64,000 nucleotides of DNA from Halichondria panicea. Lineage: Eukaryota; Porifera; Demospongiae; Suberitida; Halichondriidae. The position numbers and the translations under genes are program-made. The stretch is from contig NC_087382.1 of NCBI RefSeq assembly GCF_963675165.1, positions 5,814,315 to 5,878,314 on the forward strand, in the 5' to 3' direction. A model generated the notes under the pieces. It was not told the origin of the DNA. It made no database searches and was given only the letters and a program-made list of their open reading frames with translations. This document shows positions 55,507 to 64,000 of this stretch, in pieces (position 1 is the stretch's first letter; every line of letters begins with the position of its first letter).

Positions 55507-55694
55507 GTTATATGTATAATCATGGATAGCGTAGAGAGGGATTGGAAATGGAAGTACCCTCGAAGTACCATCCGTGTATCTCCGCGTTTTAATCGTCTGA
55601 ACTAAAGTTTCATTATTATTTATAGACATGCAAAATTCTCGAAGAAAAAACAGGATATAAAGTGTAAATAAATTTAGGTTAATTTTGAGCATCC

Positions 55695-55890
55695 TACTGT
55701 ATAGCAGGTAATTTCCGGGGGGGGGGGGGTAAAATATTTGTTATTTAGCCAGTTCGTGGTTCTGTGGCTTGCACTGAAGGTATAAAGGTATATACTCAAG
55801 GTTGCTTCATTCATGGTTAAAATTCGTACTCAGCTAGGGATTCTATAAAACCACGAATATTTTCCCCCCTGAAATTACCCGCATTGTACA
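55695..55890. mobile_element. MITE family A copy (degenerate), with a G13 tract
   Basis: TACTGTATAGCAGGTAATTT and GAAATTACCCGCATTGTACA delimit a diverged member. A run of about 13 G lies at 55719-55731. Confidence 0.6.
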
Positions 55891-56579
55891 TAATATTATA
55901 TTCATGTACATTTTATTTTATAGGTGAAGGATCTGGACCACTACATGCATGTGCATGAAAGGAGGGGAATCGTAGTTTCGTGCTACTAATATAAGACTTG
56001 TAATTACGTACACGCATATGTTTTCTTTGAATTTTGTATTCTTTTATGGACATTCAAAATTCTCGAAGAAAAAACAGGATATAAAGTGTAAATAATTTTA
56101 GATTAATTTTTCAATACTGAAGGATATACATAATTATTTGTACACTTTCGATTTGAGTGAACGAATCTGTACCAATTTGTACAGTCCACATTATAATTTT
56201 GTATAACTGGATTTTGGTGCAATTTTATGGAAACTTATTAACTAAGTTTGCAATTGTACATTTATGTGTAGATTATACAATTCTTGTTTAATGTATGTGA
56301 AAGTTAGATGCACAGTATGCCAAAATCCTTCAAATTTTTGAATTTCGACAATTTTATATATCTTAAATGGAAGGTTTAGTTCCAGGGGTGGATATATACA
56401 TGGGCAGCAATCACATCATGTGCTATATATGCCGAAATCTCATTTCGTTGCATGTCCACTTAATTGTTGCTTTGTGAATTCTTTAGGCTTTCAAGTTGTG
56501 ACGTGACATTTAGAATTCTTCAATCTCTCTAGGGTAGACACGTTAGACTAGATCTACCATATATACACTCCAGCAAGAG

Positions 56580-57930
56580 CTAGCCAGCATAAAGCAAACA
56601 TGCACATGCAGCCATACTGAGCATGCACGCACATGCAGGGTATGAACAGTATAGAGCATTCACCCCGTGCTTTGAGCTTCGAGGCAAAATAAATTTGTAC
56701 CGCAATGACCTGTGAATCGAGAATCTATAAAAGCAACGATTAGATCGGCCTTCGAATATCACCTACTATATATATGGCAGTCAGCCACTGCATGTCTCAT
56801 CAGCAGTTAATTAAAAGCAGTCAATGAACGAGTCTATATAGTTAGCTGAAACAGCTCATATTGACAACTATAGAGATATGTACATGCATGCAAGCACAAT
56901 AATCTACTTTCAAAGTGGGAATTTATTTCTGCATGCATTGATCTAAACAGAGATTTGCTTAATATCATTCTTGATTAAAATTTTTCGATGTGCATGCATG
57001 GCAAATGTTTACTTTACTTTCGGGCGCACTTTTTTGGCTTGTGCACCTCTGCATGTGTACACCTGATACCTCTGTTCTGTTGCCTTTACAAATCACCAAA
57101 TTAAGTATCTGTGTCAAGCCCAAAATTGCAAGCATTTTTCCCAGTTGTTAAAGCAATGAATCTAGTGTATTGAAGTACATCAAAATTCCATTGCATTTCA
57201 ATTTTTTGTATCAAACAACAGTAAACTTTAAGTTTAAACGTCCTACAATGCTGCAATTAAGTTGTGTCATGCACAGCCATGTTGAGCATGCACGCACAGG
57301 GTATGAACAGTAGAGCATTCACTCCGTGCTTTGAGCTTCGATGCAAAATAAATTTGTACTGTATATAATGACCTATGAATCAAGAATCTATAAAAGCAAC
57401 GATTAGATCGGCCTTCGAAGATCGCCTACAAGTTTCAACTATATGGCAGTCAGCCACTGCATGTCTCATCAGCAGTTAATTAAAAGGTCAATGAACAAGT
57501 CTATGTAGTTAGCTGAAACAGCTCATATTGACAACTAGCTATAGAGATATGTACATGCAAGCACAATAATCTACTTCCAAAGTGGGAAGTTATTTCTGCA
57601 TGCATTGATCTAAACAGAGATTTGCCTAATATCATTCTTGATTAACATTTTTCGATGTGCATGCATGGCAAACCTGTTTACTTTACTTTCGGGCGCACTT
57701 TTTTGACTTGTGCACCTCTGCATGTGCATGTACACCTGATACCTCTGTTCTGTTGCCTTTACAAATCACTAGATTAAGTATCTGTGTCAAGCCCAAAATT
57801 GCAAGCATTTTTCCTAGTTGTTAAAGCAATGAATCTAGTGTATTGAAGTACACCAAAATTCCATTGCATAAAATTACATAATTCAATTTTTGTATCAAAC
57901 AACGGTAAAGTTTAAACGTCCTACAATGCT
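56580..57930. repeat. Direct tandem duplication, units of about 600-650 bp
   Basis: Segment about 56600-57240 recurs at about 57265-57930 with small indels: GAGCATGCACGCACA, AGAGCATTCACYCCGTGCTT, CAGTCAGCCACTGCATGTCT, TTTCGGGCGCACTTTTTTG and GATACCTCTGTTCTGTTGCC are shared in order. No coding frame is conserved. Confidence 0.9.
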
Positions 57931-57934
57931 GCAA

Positions 57935-58985
57935 TTAAGTTGTGTCATGCATGCATGTCAATCAATATATGCAGTATATACATTCATGTAGCAACGCATT
58001 AATTTCCATCAATAATGTACATCCAAGAACAAACTGTAAAAAAAGTTATACATGCATGCAATTAAAACGCCAGAACAACCTGATACCTCTGAGGTACGAA
58101 CCACCAGATGTTATCAGCTCTGTTGATTTAATGCATACACATGCAATCGTGTTATTACTTACTATAGCTGTCATTGGAATTTTATTAGAATGCTTCTAAT
58201 ACCAATTGCATGGTTTTGCCGATGCATCATTGCCTAGCGATATATGCTAACGGATATACGTGACTGTATATACTACAATTGTTATGCTTTTTAATAATTG
58301 TATTAATTAAAAACCCTATACTAAATAGGATAGCAGCATGCACGCATGCATGGTTATTGTGCCTGTATAATTATATTGTCATGATGATGGACTCAAATGA
58401 TGGGTGTATTGAATAAATATTAAATCTATAAGGGTGTGATTTATGTTATGACTGTACAGTATCTTATTCACATATCCATGCATGCACCTAGATTTCTGTC
58501 AAACGTATAACCTTATATTTTCAGCTTCAGTCTGTCTATGTATATATACACAGCCGGTTGACTTAAGCACAGTCTGAAGAAACCAAAGGGGTGATTCTAT
58601 TTTTCGGCTTTGTTTTCTGCCTACTATTCATGGCTTTGCACGTATATACACTTATAATTTGACTGATAATGTCATTGTCATGCATGCACGGACACACTAG
58701 TTTCGCTTACTCTTTTGTGGCTTTTGTTTATAGTGATTAAAGTAAGTTGTGTCTGTTGCTATGTAGATCTACACATGGTTAGAATTGTAATCAAATTAAT
58801 GAAGAACCACTGCATGGGACATATTTGCTAAAATAAAATATTAGAGACTTGTTATTAACTGAATACAACAAAAAATACAAAAAGATCACAACTTAATAAT
58901 AATATTATCATGAGAAAGGAAACTATAATGATTATTATACTGTATATATATATGCAAGAGTAAAAACTATAAACATAATTATCAC
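57935..58985. other. AT-rich non-coding stretch
   Basis: I see no supported gene or structured repeat here; it lies downstream of the minus-strand Frizzled-CRD copy 2. Confidence 0.5.
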
Positions 58986-59001
58986 AGTATATATTGGTAG
59001 T

Positions 59002-59685
59002 TCAGTATTGGAACTTGAATACCATTAAAACACTTAGCACCAGAGAGAGTGAGAATAGCAGACTTGATTGCGTCATGACAGCACCACTTGTAGGTAACAC
59101 AGTATCGGTAACCGCTGTGGTACTTGGCTCAGAGGTGGATGAAATGGGATCTGTTGCTTGTGTAGTGCCTGAGGGATCAAGAATACTTGGATCGGGAGGT
59201 CCGAAACAGGTTGGTGTTTCGGCAAAAGTATCTAGTGAGCAGTTGAAATACGGCGGCCAATCATATCCATTTGACACAAGTACAGATTCGCACCGAGATT
59301 GCACATACTCACAAAGATTTCGACAAGGCTTAAACAAAACATTCGATCCCGGACTGGGAACTTCGAAACATGCTGGCACATAGAAAGCACAAAGAAAAAA
59401 TGAAATTGCATTGGAACAGTTACTGTTGACAAGTCCAATGAAATCGTTTAACTCCGCAGCAGCCATCTGTAGTGTTTCGTGACCTCTTGCATTCGGCAAA
59501 TAGGTAACAGCTTCTGCATAATAGCCAGTGTTTTCACAAAAGATGGCATCAACAGTCAATGGGGTGCAAGTTGAAGTATCTGAAATGGGTAGAATTGTGT
59601 TTCCAGTCATATTTTGGCCATTGCTCTTCATTGACCATAGGAACAGCAGGTAGATCAATAGCTTGAAAGTTGAGAGAATGGTCAT
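59002..59685 (-). CDS. Frizzled-type CRD protein (copy 2)
   Basis: Intronless frame of 227 aa, paralogue of the gene at 28649-29326 and in the same orientation. The signal peptide differs (MTILSTFKLLIYLLFLW), but from CTPLTVDAIFC through the whole ten-cysteine CRD and most of the Ser/Thr stalk the protein is identical to copy 1. The tail again ends in a hydrophobic segment (LLFSLSLVLSVLMVFKFQY). Identity extends to silent positions in the CRD while both ends and flanks diverge, which points to recent gene conversion or a very recent partial duplication. Probable Wnt-binding secreted or membrane-tethered protein; divergent from UBA5 across about 370 bp. Confidence 0.85.
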   Translation of the reverse strand: MTILSTFKLLIYLLFLWSMKSNGQNMTGNTILPISDTSTCTPLTVDAIFCENTGYYAEAVTYLPNARGHETLQMAAAELNDFIGLVNSNCSNAISFFLCAFYVPACFEVPSPGSNVLFKPCRNLCEYVQSRCESVLVSNGYDWPPYFNCSLDTFAETPTCFGPPDPSILDPSGTTQATDPISSTSEPSTTAVTDTVLPTSGAVMTQSSLLFSLSLVLSVLMVFKFQY

Positions 59686-60052
59686 CTTCTTTAGCTAGAT
59701 CTAGTCAGTGTAGCTTGTGAAGGTGCAGATTAATTGTGTGTTGTCTTGAAACAATAGCTGGAGGATCTGGTACTAAAACCAATGTGCTATTTTGCACTTA
59801 TCCTGACAAATGACATTCTTTTATACAAGGAATTTCACAGCATTAATAATCTGCAACTGTGAGCTCCACCCTTCTTTTGTCTAAATTAGCGAAAATCAAG
59901 CCTGTGCGCAGGAAAATAAAATTAATTTCTTGTACATCGTAGGAAGTCAAGGAAGTATTAAAAGCCAACCTTAAACCAGGGAGAGCTAACTAGCTGACTG
60001 TACTACTGTACTGTCGCATGCTGTACTGGTATCTGGAATAAATCTTGGTTAA

Positions 60053-62101
60053 ATGGCTGAAGAGAGTGAGGTTACAAGGCTAAGATGTCGTGTGGTGGAA
60101 CTAGAGAGAGAATTGGCGGCTCTGAGTACGAGTACGAGTGGGCCTGGGGCCGATGTAGTGAAGAGGTCTAAAATCAACAAAATGAGCTCTGAAGTTGTAG
60201 ACTCAAATCCTTACAGGTACTTTTCGCACTCGTTAAAATAGACAGTACATGTATATAGACATTCACGAACCTTGCTGCTACTAGTGAACCATAAATATGA
60301 CTTGCAGCCGCGTTTTAATACGTATGCTCTGCATAATTTAATGACGTTCACTATGTATTGTGTTGATTGTGTTGTGTGACGGTGTTTATTGTTTATTATA
60401 GTCGTCTGATGGCCCTGAAGAGGATGGGTATAGTGGAAAACTATGAGAGGATACGAGGGTTCACCGTGGCGATAGTAGGAGTGGGCGGAGTCGGGAGTGT
60501 GACGGCCGAGATGCTCACTAGGTGTGGCATTGGGAAGGTGAGGATGATGTGTGGGCATGGTAAATCGGGTAAAGATCCTTAATGCGCAAAGCTAAGCTTG
60601 GAGTGCCCTGCACGCTATGCATAGACATTTAATTACGTCCATTATTAATTCTTGTATCAAACAGAGCCTCGATCATTAGTCTTTATGTTCCATTTATAAT
60701 TATTATGTGTTGCGAATGTTGATGCTAGTAAGTATACATGATCTTATTTCGGTTAGTTTTCAACGATTCATTAATTGGCAGTCACAATATTCATGAACTA
60801 TTAATTTATGGATGTTCACGAAAATTATTGATTACCTAGTGATAATTATTCTCATTCTTTCTTCAGCTCGTACTGTTTGATTACGACAAAGTGGAGTTGG
60901 CGAATATGAACCGACTGTTCTTCAAACCCGACCAATCAGGATTGAGCAAAGTTGATGCAGCTGTCGGCACACTCACAGAGATCAATCCTGACGTAACTTT
61001 CGAGGCACACAACTACAACATCACAACGGTGGACAACTTCCAGCACTTCATGGAAAGAATCAGGTATTGATTTGTGTATTGCCTGTTAGTTTGAATCTTG
61101 TGTCATCAATTTAATGGAATGTACAGTGAACAGTGGGGTAATGAATACATGCATTTTGGAGCTCTTTTATCGAAAGGCCAGGTACAGAATTTTAAAAAAA
61201 TCAGCCCATCCAATTGTAAAGTACTGTATGCTGTGTATTGGTATTGTAAAGCACTCTCTCAATTCCTCCCTCCAGTAAAAGTCACCTGTCTGGTCGGAGT
61301 GAGCCTGTCGATCTGGTACTGAGTTGTGTGGACAACTTCGAGGCTCGTATGGCCATCAATCAGGCGTGTAACGAGCAGGGGCAGGTCTGGATGGAGAGTG
61401 GGGTCAGCGAGAATGCCGTATCCGGGCACATCCAGCTCATCAGACCTGGGGAGACTGCTTGCTTTGCAGTGAGTCATATTTGCCCCTGTGGTGTTTGTTT
61501 TGTTGTTTAAGCGTTAGTATTCTAGTGGCTGCTTATAAGTGATTTACGTAAAGACGTCTCTATAGACAAACATCCGATTTTACGCAAAACTTACACTTTG
61601 AACAATGAAGTATCCTTCTACTGTGTATTCTTTTTGCCATGCTGTACGTATTGTAATATTGAGTCGTCTGCTACACCCACTTCCTGTAGTGTGCCCCTCC
61701 CCTTGTGGTGGCGTCTGGGATTGACGAGAAGACTCTAAAAAGAGAAGGTGTGTGTGCCGCCTCACTGCCCACCACCATGGCCGTCATCGCTGGACTACTA
61801 GTGCAGAACACTCTCAAGTAAGTGTGTGTGTGTGGCGTGGGTGTGTGTGGGTGTGTGGAGGAAGGGATAGATGGTTCATTCACAAACTAGTAAATGTGGC
61901 TGTTTATTATTTGGTAAAGATTGCTCAGTTTACCTGCCACTTACATGTAATTGTCCATAGTTTTGTGCATTAAGTATCTTTACCCAATCTATAGCTTTCA
62001 CACAGGTAAATGTCGAAACTAGATACGCTCAATGTTTGTGTGTAGGTACTATTCACTTTCTGTGCATGTTGTATAGCCAGGAGCAAATGGTATTCGACTG
62101 C

Positions 62102-62179
<78 letters not shown>

Positions 62180-63282
62180 ATCTGCTCGGCTTTGGCAGTG
62201 TGTCTAACTATGTAGGCTACAACGCTATGACCGACTTCTTCCCTACTATGACCATGAAACCAAACCCACAATGTGACAGCAAGCATTGTGTGCAGAAACA
62301 GAGAGAGCATGAGGAGTACTTGAGGGACCACCCCCCTCCCGAGCCAAAGCAGGAAGAGGCAGAGCCTGTCGTGGTGCACGAGTCGAATGAATGGGGTGAG
62401 TGAATTAATTGTGTACATGTGAGTTATTTGTTTTACATTGTTTCTATAAGAAGCTGTACTGCAGTACAGTAACTGTACTGTGTTTTAATTGTCGAGCACT
62501 TTTGTACATTCGTTTTGTGGAACCACGGCAACGACCCAACTACACAGAGTATCTGTTTACATTGTATGTATAATAGTCCAGCTTGATCTCAAACTAGGGA
62601 TAATAGTCTACATACATACCTCTGAAAATGACATGTACCATTCTGTTAATGTTATGCTACGTATAGTGACTATTTGCCTGCGATCAAAATAGGACAAATA
62701 ATAAATTAATATGAGAACCGCAAATGCAATTAACGTACGAACTACTGTACTCAATTTTATGAACACACCCATTATTCATGCAGGGATTTCTTTAGTGGAT
62801 GAAACGCCTGAGAAGCAGTCCAGTGACCAGACCAACCCACCAGGGAGCCAGGGTCTGGCTGAGGGGCTAGAGTTTGCTTATACAGTGCCAACTCAGAACA
62901 CATCAAAGAAAGATGAGGTGAGTAGATTTGTATGACTTCTGTTTTCCTAATTGACACTGTACGATTGTAACATCACATGATCTGCTTAATGCCATATTAC
63001 TTGTGAAACGTAGCTTTAAATGTAGACTCCTTGAAATAGCTAAGGACACCTCTTATATATAATTAGGGTACACATTATGAATTAGCCTAAAGCCTAAAAT
63101 CAGGACACCTCAATAATCAGGACACTTCCCTTAGAGGCACTTGCCTCCCAACAATTCATGTTACGTTAGTTCACTTATTCACAGTTTAGGTTATTATGTC
63201 ATCACACGCTATTTCACAGGAGGTGGGGAAAACAGACGATGTTAGTATGGAAGAACTGATGAAAGAACTGAAAAACCTTTAG
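60053..63282 (+). CDS. UBA5: UFM1-activating enzyme (E1), complete gene
   Basis: Adenylates UFM1 and forms a thioester with it, then passes it to UFC1; acts in the cytosol/ER ufmylation pathway. Eight exons: 60053-60216, 60402-60537, 60867-61063, 61276-61468, 61690-61817, 62178-62395, 62784-62917, 63220-63282; phases agree, 410 aa (human 404). Visible features are [20 protein letters not shown], the nucleotide-binding GVGGVG (81-86), [16 protein letters not shown], zinc ligands Cys228/231 and Cys305/310 (NPQCDSKHC), catalytic Cys252 in [14 protein letters not shown], the UFM1/GABARAP-interacting NEWGISLV, and the C-terminal UFC1-binding helix ([12 protein letters not shown]). An additional Met frame is not needed. 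Intron 5 is dominated by a long (CA)n. Confidence 0.97.
62104..62177. repeat. UBA5: (CA)37 microsatellite at the UBA5 intron 5 acceptor
   Basis: Uninterrupted CA dinucleotides run up to the acceptor (CACACACAG) of exon 6; no pyrimidine-only tract is present. Confidence 0.95.
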
Positions 63283-63414
63283 GTATAATGCAATAACAAT
63301 TTTCAGTCACAATGTTTTTGTATTCATTAATAATTGTAAGAAATGTTTCCATAATAATAATTAATTATGTCAATCCAGCCATAATTATTTTGGTGAGGTC
63401 AATCATTAAAACAA

Positions 63415-63560
63415 GATGCTCAGTAGAGCATTTACCCCGTGCGTTGATATAAGATAAGTTATATAACAGACGCGATAATTTTTCAGGAATGATAGTGAAT
63501 CTATAAAGCTCGATTAAATACAGTGTTTGTGTTTTTTGTCGCCTTCGAAGATCACCTAAT
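63415..63560. repeat. Diverged third copy of the 56.6/57.3-kb module
   Basis: AGTAGAGCATTTACCCCGTG, GAATCTATAAAGC and GCCTTCGAAGATCACC follow the order seen in the tandem duplication at 56640-56765 and 57305-57425. Confidence 0.65.
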
Positions 63561-63779
63561 TCGCTCAAACCGACACACACACACACACACCAATCACTCT
63601 ACCCTCTGCTGCGCTCGCACACGCACAAGGTAATGATTAGCATGCATGCTTATATAGATGATCGGGGTTGCTTGCAAGCTATAGTGCATATGCATGAGTA
63701 ATGCCATGCATGTCGAATCAACGCAAACAATGAACATATTACTTCCCATCCGAACATATTATTTCAACAAACTTTAGCT

Positions 63780-64000
63780 TTATGCCCCATACTAGCCTCG
63801 TCCCCACTTCCACTGCTTGGCTTGCATTGGAGGCGGCTTATAGCTATATCATACTGTATTAATAGCATTACAGGGGGGTAACGATGTCAGGGGCTACATT
63901 GAGGGGGGGCGAGGGGGGTATTTCGCCCCCCTGGGATTTAACAAATTTGATTTAGGATGGACACTGATTATATAGAAGCTGAGGTGGTAGTCAGTAGTTT
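63780..64000. other. Repeat-derived end of window
   Basis: ACTAGCCTCGTCCCCACTT resembles the AGCCTCG-type element ends, and TTTCGCCCCCCTGGGATTT a transposon-like hairpin phrase. No gene seen. Confidence 0.4.

Noticed and set aside
62101-62418. Cys-Val-rich frames over the CA repeat
   Set aside because: Translation of a dinucleotide microsatellite in a UBA5 intron.
1-64000. tRNA, rRNA or snRNA genes
   Set aside because: I saw no convincing A/B box pair, cloverleaf or known rRNA/snRNA segment by eye; a covariance-model scan would be needed to exclude them.

Overview
This window is animal nuclear DNA and most likely comes from a demosponge such as Amphimedon or a relative. The evidence is a set of recognisable metazoan genes (tensin, eS26, RNase H2 subunit C, an RNF212-like RING protein, Frizzled-CRD proteins, UBA5), mostly short GT-AG introns, a Roc-COR/Ig/Death-domain protein of a type common in sponges, and very dense short TIR elements. 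The species is inferred from gene content and composition, not from an alignment. Coding exons were assembled by hand from splice sites and reading phase.

Region 1 (about 0.17-22.7 kb, minus strand) is one large tensin gene. I could chain 28 coding exons, with matching intron phases throughout, into a protein of about 1617 aa: C1 zinc finger, PTEN-like phosphatase with an intact Cys/Arg signature, C2, a long proline-rich linker, SH2 and PTB. The most 5' exon encodes a C2H2 finger of the EEA1/Rabenosyn type, which is unusual for a tensin. Its introns hold minisatellites, (CA)n tracts, TIR elements, a small lineage-type ORF at 9.5 kb, and a pair of plus-strand genes for secreted proline/glutamine-rich proteins at 13.7 and 15.2 kb.

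Region 2 (23.4-26.7 kb) is a compact housekeeping cluster: RPS26 (minus) and RNASEH2C (plus) diverge from about 150 bp, and RNASEH2C converges on an RNF212-like gene with apparently overlapping 3' ends.

Region 3 (26.7-49.5 kb) is repeat-rich. It has fragments of retroelements with a restriction-like endonuclease domain, a TIR-bounded 1.5-kb element with a 10-bp target duplication nested in another inverted-repeat element, two truncated LINEs, a 1.6-kb palindrome and segmental duplications. Between these sit a Frizzled-CRD gene, a ParB-like-domain gene, a small secreted/GPI-type gene and a decayed protein kinase gene.

Region 4 (50.6-55.5 kb) is a Roc-COR GTPase with an Ig-like domain and a C-terminal Death domain, carrying one apparent frame disruption. 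Region 5 (55.5-59 kb) is mostly duplicated non-coding DNA. Region 6 (59.0-63.3 kb) holds a second Frizzled-CRD gene almost identical to the first, divergent from a complete UBA5 gene (8 exons, 410 aa), the E1 enzyme for UFM1.

Composition differs between regions: ACATGTAC-type palindromes saturate roughly 0-26 kb and are scarce from 27 to 60 kb, where AT-rich TATAATTATA-like and GCATGC motifs dominate.
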